NCBI GenBank assembly: GCA_035574235.1
Contig: DATLZA010000021.1
Location: 1-62,757, forward strand
Direction: 5' to 3'
DNA length: 62,757 nucleotides
DNA from: Planctomycetota bacterium
GTDB lineage: Bacteria; Planctomycetota; MHYJ01; JACPRB01
This document shows positions 9,875 to 18,866 of this stretch, piece by piece. Position 1 is the stretch's first letter; every line of letters starts with the position of its first letter. The notes below the pieces were generated by a model, which made no database searches, was not told the DNA's origin, and worked only from the letters and a program-made list of their open reading frames with translations. The position numbers were made by a program, and so were the translations under genes.

Positions 9875-10975
9875 ATGCGTCTGAAGCGGGCGTTCCTGGC
9901 GCTGGCGGCCCTCGCCGCGGCGGCCGCCGGCGGCTCCGCCGCCCAGGAGACTCCGGCCTCCTCAAGCGCAGAAGAGCCGGCGGCGATCCTCGAGGATCTC
10001 TATCAGAAGGCGGCCGAGCGCGCCGCCCCCTGCGTCGTGGCGATCAAGGTGGACCGCGAGCCCGAGGCCGCGCGTCCGACGGCCCCCGCGCCGCCCCGCG
10101 CGCCGGCGACGCCCGGCCGGTTCGCCGGAGCGGAGGACGTCTTCGCCCGCCGACCGGCGGGGGCGTGGTGCACGGGGACCATCGTCGATCCCGCGGGGGT
10201 GATCGTCACGACCTGCTTCAACGTGGCGGGCCGGGTGCGGTCGATCGTCGTGCGGCTGCCGGACGGGCGGGAGCTGCCCGGAACGCTGCTCGGGTCGGAC
10301 GCGACGTGCGACTTGGCGGCGATCCGGGTGGAGGCGGAGGGACTGCCGGTCCTCGAGCGCGCTCCGCTGGAGGCGCTCCGGCCGGGGCAGGCGGTCCTGG
10401 CCCTGGGGCGCGCGCCGGACGGCCGGGCCCTGACGGTGAACCCCGGGATCGTGAGCGCCTCCTCGCGCCTGGCGGGGCGGGCGCTCCAGACGGACGCGCG
10501 GTTGAATTTCGGAAACGTCGGGGGCCCGCTCGTGGACGCGCGGGGGCGGCTCCTGGGAATCACCTGCAAGGTGGACACCAAGCCCGGGATCTCGAGCACG
10601 CGGGGGCAGAACTCCGGCGTGGGATTCGCCCTCGCGCACGACCGCCTCTACGGGGAGCTTCTGGGAGCCCTCCGGAGCGGACGCCGCGTGGAGGAAGCGC
10701 GGCGCCCGTTCCTCGGAATCGAGCACAACGCCAAGAGTTCCGTGACCGACGGCGTGGAGCTGGCGGCCGTCCAGGCGGGCAGCGCCGCGGAGCGGGCGGG
10801 TCTGCGGCCGGGGGACGTGATCGTCGCGTTCGACGGCAAGCGGACGCAGTTTTTCGAGCAGCTCAAGGAGGCGATCCTGGCGCGTTCGCCCGGCGACCGG
10901 GTGCAGGTGCGGGTGCGCCGCCGGGGTGAGGAGCTGGAGCTGGAATGCGAGCTGGGCTGGGCGCCGGGGGAGTAG
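9875..10975 (+). CDS. Trypsin-like pseudoprotease with PDZ domain, set A member 2
   Basis: The 366-residue exported protein has a clear signal peptide (to about residue 23), a Pro/Ala-rich linker at 60-85, a trypsin-like domain at 95-265 and a PDZ domain at 275-360 (AERAGLRPGDVIVAFDGK). The catalytic Asp is kept (CDLAAI, residue 147). His is replaced by Asn (TTCFNVAG, residue 116) and Ser by Val (FGNVGGPL, residue 215). It is probably inactive as a protease but keeps the fold. GGGGAG precedes the ATG. The next gene starts four bases after its stop. It pairs with the protein at 24133, which has the same His-to-Asn change. Confidence 0.8.
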   Translation: MRLKRAFLALAALAAAAAGGSAAQETPASSSAEEPAAILEDLYQKAAERAAPCVVAIKVDREPEAARPTAPAPPRAPATPGRFAGAEDVFARRPAGAWCTGTIVDPAGVIVTTCFNVAGRVRSIVVRLPDGRELPGTLLGSDATCDLAAIRVEAEGLPVLERAPLEALRPGQAVLALGRAPDGRALTVNPGIVSASSRLAGRALQTDARLNFGNVGGPLVDARGRLLGITCKVDTKPGISSTRGQNSGVGFALAHDRLYGELLGALRSGRRVEEARRPFLGIEHNAKSSVTDGVELAAVQAGSAAERAGLRPGDVIVAFDGKRTQFFEQLKEAILARSPGDRVQVRVRRRGEELELECELGWAPGE

Positions 10976-10979
10976 CGCG

Positions 10980-12251
10980 ATGAAGGCGGCGATCCTGGTG
11001 TGGGCGCTTTCGGCGGCGGCGCAGGAGTCGCCGGCGGAGCGGCTCCAGAAGCGCGTGGAGGAATGCGCCCGCCACGTGACGGAGCGCTTCGTCTTCTTCG
11101 GCGGCGGTTCCGGGGCGCTCATCTCCGCGGACGGCTACTGCCTGACGAACCACCATGTGGCCGGGGAGCTCCCCCGAGCGCGGGTGACGCTGCACAGCGG
11201 GCGGCAGTACTTCGCTCGGCGGATCTGCACGGACGAACGGGGAGACCTGGCGCTCTTCAAGATCGAAGGGGAGGAGGGCGAAAGCTTTCCCTACCTCGAG
11301 TTCGGCGATTCCGACCGGCTGGAGGTGGGCCAGTACGTGCTGGCCTGCGGAAATCCCTTCGGGATCGCCCTTCCGGCCGAAGACCGGAAGATGTATCCCA
11401 CGGTGACGCTGGGAATCGTCTCGGCCCTCCACCGGAGGCAGGGGGATTATTTCGACTGCATTCAGACGGACGCGGCGGTGAACCCGGGCAATTCCGGAGG
11501 GCCGCTCGTGACGCTCGACGGCCGGCTCGTGGGGATCAACGGGCGGATCGCCACGCGCTACCTGAACCGGGTGAACTCCGGGGTGGGGTACGCGATTTCG
11601 TCCGCCCAGATCCGGAACTTCCTTCCGGAGATGATGAAAGGGGGCGAAGACGGCCGCATCCACCACGGGCAGGTGACGGGGCTGGTCCTGGCGCCCGAGG
11701 GCGCGGGGGGCGCGCGGGTGGTCCGCGTGGTTCCGGGGACGGCGGCGGAGCGGGCGGGGTTCGAAAAAGGCGATCTCATCGTCGGGGTGAACGGGTACGC
11801 GATTCCGAGCGCCGCCCGGTTCCTGGGGGTCATCGGCACCTATCCCATGGGCCGCGAGGTGGCGGTCCGCGTGCGGCGCGGAGCGGAGGAGCGGGAGGTC
11901 CGCGTGCGTCTGGACCGGTACCAGCCGGAGGGCCTGGCGCTTCCGTTCCCCCTGGTGCCTCGTCCTCCGGAGCGGCCCCGGGGGAGCGCGTACCTGGGGG
12001 TGTACGTGGAGGAGGAAGGGGGCGAGGTCGTCGTGCGGGACGTGCGGCCGGGATCGCCGGCGGACGCGGCGGGCCTGCGGGAGGGGGACGCGATCCTTCG
12101 GGTGGAGGGGCGGCGGGTGACGCGGCGCGACGAGCTCAACGCGCAGATCTGGCGGCGCGCGCCCGGGACGGTCGTGCGGCTGGCGGTGCGGAGGGACGGC
12201 CGGGAGGAAGAGGTTCCCGTGCGGCTCGGCCGGCATCCGGAGGAGGAGTGA
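10980..12251 (+). CDS. HtrA/DegP-like serine protease with two PDZ domains, set A member 3
   Basis: The 423-residue exported protein (MKAAILVWALSAAAQ) has an intact triad: His59 in LTNHHVAGE, Asp89 in RGDLALFK and Ser172 in NPGNSGGPL. PDZ1 is at about 235-320 (AERAGFEKGDLIVGVNGYAI) and PDZ2 at about 335-420 (DAAGLREGDAILRVEGRRV). This matches the Do/HtrA family of periplasmic quality-control proteases. It is last of the three-gene set and is the only predicted active enzyme in it. The start is the ATG four bases after the upstream stop. Confidence 0.87.
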   Translation: MKAAILVWALSAAAQESPAERLQKRVEECARHVTERFVFFGGGSGALISADGYCLTNHHVAGELPRARVTLHSGRQYFARRICTDERGDLALFKIEGEEGESFPYLEFGDSDRLEVGQYVLACGNPFGIALPAEDRKMYPTVTLGIVSALHRRQGDYFDCIQTDAAVNPGNSGGPLVTLDGRLVGINGRIATRYLNRVNSGVGYAISSAQIRNFLPEMMKGGEDGRIHHGQVTGLVLAPEGAGGARVVRVVPGTAAERAGFEKGDLIVGVNGYAIPSAARFLGVIGTYPMGREVAVRVRRGAEEREVRVRLDRYQPEGLALPFPLVPRPPERPRGSAYLGVYVEEEGGEVVVRDVRPGSPADAAGLREGDAILRVEGRRVTRRDELNAQIWRRAPGTVVRLAVRRDGREEEVPVRLGRHPEEE

Positions 12252-12267
12252 CCGAAGCCCGAAAGGA

Positions 12268-12303
12268 ATGCCGCCGGCGCGGCCGGGGCCGAGCCGGCGG
12301 CAT
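12268..12303. terminator. Hairpin terminator between convergent genes
   Basis: ATGCCGCCGGC (12268-12278) pairs perfectly with GCCGGCGGCAT (12293-12303) around a 14-base loop. It lies just after the protease stop and before the end of the convergent regulator gene. Confidence 0.65.
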
Positions 12304-12342
12304 CGAGAGAGGGAGGAAAAGGAACTTTCCCCGCGCGTCCCG

Positions 12343-13074
12343 TCAGACCTTGAGGTCCACCGGGGCGGCGTCGAACATCTCGATCTTTCCCACCACGCGG
12401 TAGACGGCGTCCACGTCGTCCTGGGTCAGGAATTCGAGGGGGTATTCCTTGTTGAGGGGCTGCAGGACGAGGTGATCGCCCTGCTCCAGCATGACCTGCC
12501 GGAGGGCGCCCTGGCGCTTCTGCCGGACGCTGTAGATGATGAAGACGACCGCCCCGTTGCGGATCTTCTCCTCGCGGGCCACGAGGACGATGTCGCCCCG
12601 GGAGAAGCCCGGCGGCGAGGCCTGTTCCATGGAATCGTCGCAGACGGTGACGGCGAACTCGGCCGGAACGCGGGACTTGGGCAGGACGAGGGGAGCGTCG
12701 ACCAGAGGCTTGGGGCGCCCGTCGGGACCGAGTTCGGCCGCGTAGCCGGTGCTGACGGTATTGAGAAGAGGGAGGCGGACGAGGTCGATCGAGCCCGAGC
12801 CGCCGGCGGTTTCGTACTGCTCCATGAAGCGCTTGGCCTCCTCGCGGATGAGGGTGGGGGCCTTGTCCGCCCAGGCGATGCGGACGAGGCGGCGCTCGTC
12901 CTGCCCGAAGAGCTTGGCGAACTTCTTGATGATCTTGACGGAGGGCGGATTGACCTTGTCGTTTTCGATCCCGGACACGTAGCCCTTGTGGGAGCCGATC
13001 TTGCGGGCCACCTGCTCGAGGGTCATGCCGCGCTCCTTCCGGAGCCGCTTCACCAGGTCACCGAAGTTGGACAC
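12343..13074 (-). CDS. XRE-family regulator with degenerate S24 (LexA/CI-like) domain
   Basis: In this 243-residue protein, residues 5-62 form a helix-turn-helix of the XRE/Cro type (LRKERGMTLEQVARKIGSHKGYVSGIEN). Residues about 125-235 resemble the S24 peptidase fold of LexA and CI: the Ser motif is CDDSMEQ, followed by GFSRGDIVLV. The catalytic Lys position seems to be Arg (GALRQV where LKRL is usual), so self-cleavage is doubtful. A strong GAGAGGAGG site precedes the GTG start. It follows the HTH-receiver gene by 21 bases and may be co-transcribed. The target is unknown. Confidence 0.75.
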   Translation of the reverse strand: MSNFGDLVKRLRKERGMTLEQVARKIGSHKGYVSGIENDKVNPPSVKIIKKFAKLFGQDERRLVRIAWADKAPTLIREEAKRFMEQYETAGGSGSIDLVRLPLLNTVSTGYAAELGPDGRPKPLVDAPLVLPKSRVPAEFAVTVCDDSMEQASPPGFSRGDIVLVAREEKIRNGAVVFIIYSVRQKRQGALRQVMLEQGDHLVLQPLNKEYPLEFLTQDDVDAVYRVVGKIEMFDAAPVDLKV

Positions 13075-13095
13075 GGGAGCCTCCTCTCAAAGGTG

Positions 13096-13653
13096 CTAAC
13101 CGACCATGGATTCGATGCGTTTCTTGAGCTCGGACATTTTCAGCGGCTTGGGCAGGAACGCGTCCGCGCCGCTGCGGCGGACTTCGGCGGGGTCGATTTC
13201 TCCGCCGTAGGCGGACATGGTGACGATGGGGGCCTTCCGGGTCTTCCGGTAGCTCTGGAAGTGCCGGCAGACCTCCAGGCCGGAGACGTCGGGCAGGCGG
13301 ATGTCCAGAAGGACGAGGTCCGGCTGAAAGACGGGCAGCCGCGACGCGGCCTCGAGGGCGCTGCCGGCCACTTCGACGTCGTATTCGTCGCGGAGGGCGT
13401 CCTTGAGAAGCTCGAGGAGATCAGCGTCGTCGTCCACGATAAGGACGCGCCGCCGGAGGGAGCAGGTATAATCCGGCATTTTGTGGGCGCGGAGGAACTT
13501 CCGCAGGGCGTCGGCGGGAACGCGGCGATGGCGGGAGCCGGGGATGACGTATCCGGGGAGGCGCCCGCTGTCGATCCACTTGATGACGGTGCGCTTGGTC
13601 ACCTGGCAGATGCGGGCGACCTCGCCGGTCGTGTAGGCTCGCCGCCGTTTCAT
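13096..13653 (-). CDS. Response regulator with N-terminal excisionase/MerR-type HTH
   Basis: In this 185-residue protein, residues 6-55 are an excisionase-like DNA-binding domain (YTTGEVARICQVTKRTVIKWIDSGRLPGYVIPGS). Residues 68-183 are a receiver with VLIVDDDAD, phospho-acceptor Asp in LVLLDIRLPD, the Ser/Thr switch in TMSAYGG and Lys in LPKPLK. DNA-binding-first order is the reverse of most response regulators. It lies 37 bases after a sensor kinase gene and may be its partner. Three direct repeats fill the gap just upstream of the ATG, suggesting autoregulation. Confidence 0.8.
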   Translation of the reverse strand: MKRRRAYTTGEVARICQVTKRTVIKWIDSGRLPGYVIPGSRHRRVPADALRKFLRAHKMPDYTCSLRRRVLIVDDDADLLELLKDALRDEYDVEVAGSALEAASRLPVFQPDLVLLDIRLPDVSGLEVCRHFQSYRKTRKAPIVTMSAYGGEIDPAEVRRSGADAFLPKPLKMSELKKRIESMVG

Positions 13654-13682
13654 AAAGTATCCAAAGTATACAGAGTATACTT
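13654..13682 (-). promoter_or_regulatory. Three direct repeats abutting the response-regulator start
   Basis: On the + strand the repeats read AAAGTATCC, AAAGTATACA and GAGTATACTT with a 9-10-bp period. On the coding strand this gives three iterated TATACT-like boxes ending one base before the ATG. They could be stacked -10 elements or operator sites for the encoded HTH. Confidence 0.5.
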
Positions 13683-13690
13683 CAACTCCG

Positions 13691-16600
13691 TCAAGGAAAA
13701 TTCGAAAGCCGGCGCCCCGACCGGCCGCGCGCCGCCGGCTCCGCCGGCAGCTCCACCCGGAAGGTCGCGCCCCGCCCCGGCCGGCTGCGGACCGAGATGC
13801 GGCCCCCGTGGTTGTGCACGATCATCGCGCTGATCGAAAGCCCCAGGCCCAGCCCCCGCCCTACCGGCTTGGTCGTGAAGAACGGCTCGAAAAGCTTCTC
13901 CCGCACCTCCTCGGAAATGCCCCGGCCCGTGTCGGCCACCTCCACGAAAACGTCCCCGCCCCGGCGGCCGCTCCGGAGCACGATCCGGCCGTCCCCCTCG
14001 ATCGCCTCGGCGGCGTTCTTGAGCAGATTGAGAAACACCTGATTCATCTGCCCCCGGAAACACCGCACCGGCGGCACGCGCCCTAGACGCTTCTCGATCG
14101 TCAGGCGCGGATCCAGCTCCCTCTGAAAAACCGCCACCGTCTCCTCGAGGCAGTCGTTCACGTCCACCGGTTCCGCCGTGCGCGTGTCCCGGGCGAAATT
14201 CCGGAATTCCTCCACGATCCGGCGCGCGTGCTCCGCCGCCTTGAGCGCGTCCCGAACCATCCCCCGCATCTTGCGGCCCAGACCCGCGCCTTCGTCCGAC
14301 AGAAGCCGGAGGTTCCCGTAGATGACGTTGAGCGGATTGTTGATCTCGTGCGCCACGCCCGAGACCAGCATCCCGATCGACGCCAGCTTCTCCGACCGGA
14401 TGAGCTGCGCCTGCGCCCGCTTCAGATCCTCGTACGCCCGCCGCGTCTCGTCGGCCGCCCGGCGCAGCTCCTCCTCCGTGCGCTTGCGGCCCGTCACGTC
14501 CCGGAAGAACCACACCCGCCCGTAATACACCCCCTCCGCGCTCCGGATCGGCGCGCTGTAGCGGTCGAAGACCCGCCCGTCCTTGAGCGCGATCTCGTCC
14601 CGATGAGTCCCTTCCGGACGCTCATAGATGGACCGGACGCGCTCCACGAAGGCCTTCGGATCGGCCACCTTCTCGAGCACCGCCTGGATCGCCTCCTCGT
14701 CGGAACGCGAACGGACGACCCGCTCCGGAATCTCCCACATCTCCACGAAGCGGCGGTTGAACGAGATCATGCGCCCGTCGGCCGAAACCACGAGGATCCC
14801 TTCGATGCTCGCCTCGCTTTGGGCCTCCAGAAGCGTCGTCCGGAACCGAAGCTCCTCCTGCGCCCGCGTGCGCTCCACGAACTGCCCGATCTGCGCCCCC
14901 ACGGAGGCCACCAGCCGCAGAAGCTCCCCGTCGGGCCGCCGCACCTCCCGGCTGAAGAACTCCACGACCCCCAGGACGCCGGCGCCCGTCCGCACGGGAA
15001 AGGCGAACGCCCCGCGCAGCCCATCCGCCCGCGCCGACGGGGCGCGGGGGAAATTGGGATCCTCCGTGACGTCCTCGATCCACCGCGGTTCGCCGCAGGC
15101 CCAGACGCGCCCCGGCAGCCCTTCGCCGGAACCGAACGCCCTCCGGCGCGTGTCCCGCTCGAACCGGAGGAACTCCCCCCGCGCCGCGAACTCCCGGCAC
15201 CGAAGAAGCCCCGCCTCTTCGTCCACCTCCCAGAGCGCCCCCACCTCCCAGTCCAGCCCCTCGCACACCGTCTCCAGGATTTTCGGAGCCGCCTCCCCCA
15301 GAGAAGAAGACTCCGCCAGAATCCGCGTCACCGCGTGCTCCACGGCCGTGCGCCGCTCGGCTCTCAGGCGCTCCGTGATGTCCTGCTTGAGCACGGCGGC
15401 GCAGAGAACCCGCCCGTGGAGGTCCCGCACCGGAAAGGCCACCAGATCCATCTCCCGCACCGTTCCGTCCCGCCGGCGATGCGGCACCACCCCGCGAAAG
15501 TGGCCCCGGCCCAGCGCCTCCGCCAGGCGGCGCCCGAAATCCCCCTCCGCGTACAGGTCCGGCGTCCGGCCCCGAAGCTCCTCGTCCCCGTATCCCAGCA
15601 TCCGCCGGTGCGCCTCGTTCTGTTCGCGGAACGTCCCGTCCGGCTCCACGATGAGAATGCCCAGCGGCGCGTGGCGGAACACCTCGCGATAGAGCCGGAG
15701 ATCCTCCTCGAACCGCTTCTGCGCGCTGATGTCCGTGGCGATGAAGATGACCTCGGCCACCTCCCCGTCCCGGATCACGGGCCCCAGCCGAACCGAGTAC
15801 CACGCCGTCCCGCCGTTCGGCCCCACGGACTCCACCACGTAGCCTTCCGGCCGCCCCGTCCGGAAAACCCGGTCCATCGCGTTCCGCACCAGGGCGCGCG
15901 AGGCCGGAGGCACGAACACCTCCACGGGGCGCCCGGGAACGCTCCGAGGATCCAGGCCCGGAACCGTCCGGTTGATGAAAAGAATCCGGCCGGACCGGTC
16001 GGCCGTCAGGATGAACCCCGGCGCGTTCTCCACGAGCGAACGCCACATGGCCTCCGCCTGCCGGCGTTCCGCGATCTCCGCCTGAAGCGCCGCGGCCGCC
16101 CGCGCTTCCTCCGTCACGTCGCGCACGATCGCCAGGACGTACGTCCGTTCCCCCTGCCGGATCGGCGCGGAACTCACGTCCACGATGCGCTCTTCGCCCG
16201 CGGGCGTCCGCAGGCGCGCCTGCATCCGCAGGGACTCGCCGGCCAGCAGGCGCGCGAAATACGCCCGGTAGGCCTCGTGCGTTTCCGGCGGCGCCAGCTC
16301 GAGATAACTCCGCCCCACGTAGTCCTCCCGCCGGCGGCCGCTGATCTCGAGCTGCTTGCGGTTCACCCAGACGTACACCCCCCGCTCGTCCAGGAGCGCC
16401 ATCCCGTCGTTGGCGCCGTCCCGGATCCGTTCCAGGAGCGCCCGAACCTCGCCCAGTTCCCCGCGCAGGCGCTCGACCTCCCCGGCGTCCTCGAGGAACG
16501 CCAGGCGCACCGGCCGCCCGCCGCGAAGCCCCCGCGCTTCCCGGACCCTCACCGGCGAGCGCCCCTCCCCTCGGGCCCTCTCGAGCACCTCGTCCAGGCG

Positions 16601-16756
16601 CCGCCCCCGGAGCGCGTCGAAGGCCTCCGCCAGAATCCGGACGGCCTGCGGATTGGCCTCTTCCACGAGGCCGGAGTCCCCGTCCGCCACGAGAACGCCG
16701 AACGGCGCCTCCGCGAAAAGGAGGTCGTCGAAAGACCGCGCCCCGGAATCGCTCAT
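13691..16756 (-). CDS. Multi-PAS/GAF sensor histidine kinase
   Basis: The 1021-residue protein has no membrane segment, so it is cytoplasmic. In order it has a short PAS (about 10-80), three PAS domains (about 110-480), a GAF domain (about 490-640), a further PAS (about 650-770), HisKA with the phospho-acceptor in GVAHEINNPLN (about 805) and HATPase_c with NLLKNAAEAI, ADTGRGIS and GRGLGLGLSIS (to about 1000). Its ATG overlaps the stop of the upstream receiver-kinase gene (ATGA), so the two are coupled. With the HTH-receiver gene downstream it could form a phosphorelay; the signal is unknown. Confidence 0.88.
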   Translation of the reverse strand: MSDSGARSFDDLLFAEAPFGVLVADGDSGLVEEANPQAVRILAEAFDALRGRRLDEVLERARGEGRSPVRVREARGLRGGRPVRLAFLEDAGEVERLRGELGEVRALLERIRDGANDGMALLDERGVYVWVNRKQLEISGRRREDYVGRSYLELAPPETHEAYRAYFARLLAGESLRMQARLRTPAGEERIVDVSSAPIRQGERTYVLAIVRDVTEEARAAAALQAEIAERRQAEAMWRSLVENAPGFILTADRSGRILFINRTVPGLDPRSVPGRPVEVFVPPASRALVRNAMDRVFRTGRPEGYVVESVGPNGGTAWYSVRLGPVIRDGEVAEVIFIATDISAQKRFEEDLRLYREVFRHAPLGILIVEPDGTFREQNEAHRRMLGYGDEELRGRTPDLYAEGDFGRRLAEALGRGHFRGVVPHRRRDGTVREMDLVAFPVRDLHGRVLCAAVLKQDITERLRAERRTAVEHAVTRILAESSSLGEAAPKILETVCEGLDWEVGALWEVDEEAGLLRCREFAARGEFLRFERDTRRRAFGSGEGLPGRVWACGEPRWIEDVTEDPNFPRAPSARADGLRGAFAFPVRTGAGVLGVVEFFSREVRRPDGELLRLVASVGAQIGQFVERTRAQEELRFRTTLLEAQSEASIEGILVVSADGRMISFNRRFVEMWEIPERVVRSRSDEEAIQAVLEKVADPKAFVERVRSIYERPEGTHRDEIALKDGRVFDRYSAPIRSAEGVYYGRVWFFRDVTGRKRTEEELRRAADETRRAYEDLKRAQAQLIRSEKLASIGMLVSGVAHEINNPLNVIYGNLRLLSDEGAGLGRKMRGMVRDALKAAEHARRIVEEFRNFARDTRTAEPVDVNDCLEETVAVFQRELDPRLTIEKRLGRVPPVRCFRGQMNQVFLNLLKNAAEAIEGDGRIVLRSGRRGGDVFVEVADTGRGISEEVREKLFEPFFTTKPVGRGLGLGLSISAMIVHNHGGRISVRSRPGRGATFRVELPAEPAARGRSGRRLSNFP

Positions 16757-17931
16757 GGGCTTCGAATTTTAATCGCGCGCGCCCCGGAAGGAAAGCGCCG
16801 GCGGGCCAGCGGCAGCTCGAAACGCACCTTTGCTCCCCCGCCGCGGCGCCGCGCCAGCGTGATGTCGCACCCGTGGGCCCGCAGAATCTGCCGCGCCAGC
16901 ATGAGCCCGATCCCCAGGCCGGAATACCGGGGATCCGCGCTCGTCTGGAACAGCCGGATCTCCGAGGGGTCCCGCTCCGGTCCGGTTCCGTTGTCCGTCA
17001 CCGTGACGCGGCACCGGCCGTCCCGCCCGGCCGAAATCCGGATCTCGATCCGGGCGTCGTCCGGCGTGAACTTCTCGGCGTTCGAAAGAACGTTCGTCAG
17101 GACACTGTGGATCTTGCGTTCGTCGGCTTCGACGACGGGCCGCCGCCGCGGCCAGACCACCCGGACCCGCAGCCGCTTCTTGCGCGCCCGGGCCCGCAGC
17201 GACGCCACGCACTCGTCCACGAGGGACTTCAGGTCGAACCGCGTCACCCGCAGCTCGTCCGGCCGGTAGCGCGCCCGCGCCATCGCCAGAAGATTCTCGA
17301 TCAGTCCCAGCAGGCGCTCGAGATTCCGGTGCGCGATCCGCAGTCCCTTCTCCTGCCGGGGTTCCAGGCGCCCCATCCCTCCCGAAAGCAGAAGGTCGAT
17401 GTATCCCATCCCGGACACGAGCGGGGTTTTGAGCTCGTGAGAACAGTTGGCCAGAAACTGGTCCTTCATCCGGTTGAGATCCCGAAGCTCCTGGTTGGCC
17501 CGGAAAAGCTCGTCCACCATCCGGGCCATTTCCTCCTGAAGCCGGCGGTTCGCCCGCACCACGTCCAGGTGCTCCAGCTCGCGCGCGATTTCCACCCGCA
17601 GGGCGTCGGGATCGAAGGGCTTGGTGATGTACCGGCTCACGTGCCCCCGGTTGATGGCCTCGATCGCGTTCTGGACGTCCGGGTAGGCGGTCACGAGCAT
17701 CCGGACGCAGTCCGGGCGGATCCGCCGCGCCTTCTCGAGAAGCTCCACCCCCGTCATCCCGGGCATGCGCTGGTCCGTCAGGATGAGGTGCACGTCGTGC
17801 CGCCGCAGGATCTCCAGCGCCGAGGCGCCGTCCCGCGCCTTGAAGAGGGTGTAGCGGTCGCCCAGAAGATTGGCCAGAAGGTTGACGTTCTCCGGCTGGT
17901 CGTCCACGATCAGGACGGCGTGCCGCTTCAC
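16753..17931 (-). CDS. Hybrid receiver-histidine kinase
   Basis: In this 392-residue protein, residues 4-118 are a receiver (VLIVDDQPENV; Asp in LILTDQRMPG; Lys in ITKPFD). A coiled linker follows, then HisKA with ANCSHELKTPLVSG (about 165) and HATPase_c with NVLSNAEKF and GLGIGLMLARQI. Receiver-first kinases of this kind usually take signal by phosphotransfer from another kinase. The GTG start at 17931 overlaps the epimerase stop (GTGA) and begins exactly at the receiver. The longer in-frame extension upstream has no homology and lies inside the epimerase gene. Confidence 0.85.
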   Translation of the reverse strand: MKRHAVLIVDDQPENVNLLANLLGDRYTLFKARDGASALEILRRHDVHLILTDQRMPGMTGVELLEKARRIRPDCVRMLVTAYPDVQNAIEAINRGHVSRYITKPFDPDALRVEIARELEHLDVVRANRRLQEEMARMVDELFRANQELRDLNRMKDQFLANCSHELKTPLVSGMGYIDLLLSGGMGRLEPRQEKGLRIAHRNLERLLGLIENLLAMARARYRPDELRVTRFDLKSLVDECVASLRARARKKRLRVRVVWPRRRPVVEADERKIHSVLTNVLSNAEKFTPDDARIEIRISAGRDGRCRVTVTDNGTGPERDPSEIRLFQTSADPRYSGLGIGLMLARQILRAHGCDITLARRRGGGAKVRFELPLARRRFPSGARAIKIRSP

Positions 17932-18848
17932 GGCTCCAGCGCCTGCGCCGTCCGGCGCAGCCCTTCCTCGAGCGGCACGCGCGGGGCGAACCCCAGGTCC
18001 CGGCGCGCGGCCGAGACGTCCGCCCAGGAATCCCGGATGTCCCCCGGCCGCGGCGGCCGCGCCTCCACGGCGTCCGGCACCCCCAGGATCGCCGCCAGGA
18101 CCCGGGCCAGATCCCTCACGGAAACCGGGCGGCCCGCCGCGATGTTGTACACGCGGCCGGAAACCCCCGGAGCGCGGCCCGCCGCCAGGATTCCTTCCAC
18201 CACGTCCCCCACGAACGTGAAGTCCCGCGTCTGAAGCCCGTCGCCGTAGATCGGAAAGGGCCGCCCCTCGCGCGCGCGGCGCAGGAAAACCGGGATCACC
18301 GCCGCGTACGGGGAGTCCGGATCCTGCCGCGGCCCGTACACGTTGAAGAAACGCAGGCACACCGCCTCCACCCGCCCCAGCGCGGCGAACGCCCGCGCGT
18401 ACATCTCGCCGGCGAGCTTGGCCGCCGCGTACGGCGAAAGCGGCCGCGGAGGCATGTCCTCCCGCTTGGGAAGCGTCGCGGTGTCCCCGTACACCGAGGA
18501 CGAACCGGCGAAGACGACCCGCCGCACGCCCGCCCGCGCCGACGCCTCGAGGATCGCCATCGTCCCCTGGGCCGTCGCCCGGTGGCTCTCCAGCGGCCGC
18601 TCCACCGAGCGCGGCACCGACGGCAGCGCCGCCAGATGGTAGACCACCTCCGCGCCGCGCACCGCGGCGCCGGCGGCGTCGTTCACGTCCGCCGGGAGAA
18701 ACTCCGCCCCGGCCGGCACCCGCTCGCGCCGGCCCGTCGAAAGATCGTCCACCACGCGGACCCGGCGCCCCGCCGCCAGAAGCGCCTCGACGAGATGCGA
18801 GCCGATGAACCCGGCCCCGCCCGTCACGACGTCCAGCGGCGTCCCCAT
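17928..18848 (-). CDS. NAD-dependent epimerase/dehydratase (UDP-glucose 4-epimerase-like)
   Basis: The 306-residue extended short-chain dehydrogenase has the nucleotide-binding motif GGAGFIGSH (about 9-17), the catalytic Ser region AGSSSVYG and Tyr/Lys pair SPYAAAKLAGE, and the sugar-nucleotide motif LRFFNVYGPRQDPDSPYAAVI. Family members interconvert or modify nucleotide sugars for cell-surface polysaccharide. Exact substrate cannot be set from sequence. It sits between tatD (18-base gap) and the receiver-kinase gene (4-base overlap). Confidence 0.85.
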   Translation of the reverse strand: MGTPLDVVTGGAGFIGSHLVEALLAAGRRVRVVDDLSTGRRERVPAGAEFLPADVNDAAGAAVRGAEVVYHLAALPSVPRSVERPLESHRATAQGTMAILEASARAGVRRVVFAGSSSVYGDTATLPKREDMPPRPLSPYAAAKLAGEMYARAFAALGRVEAVCLRFFNVYGPRQDPDSPYAAVIPVFLRRAREGRPFPIYGDGLQTRDFTFVGDVVEGILAAGRAPGVSGRVYNIAAGRPVSVRDLARVLAAILGVPDAVEARPPRPGDIRDSWADVSAARRDLGFAPRVPLEEGLRRTAQALEP

Positions 18849-18866
18849 CCGAGCTCCCCCGGGCGC

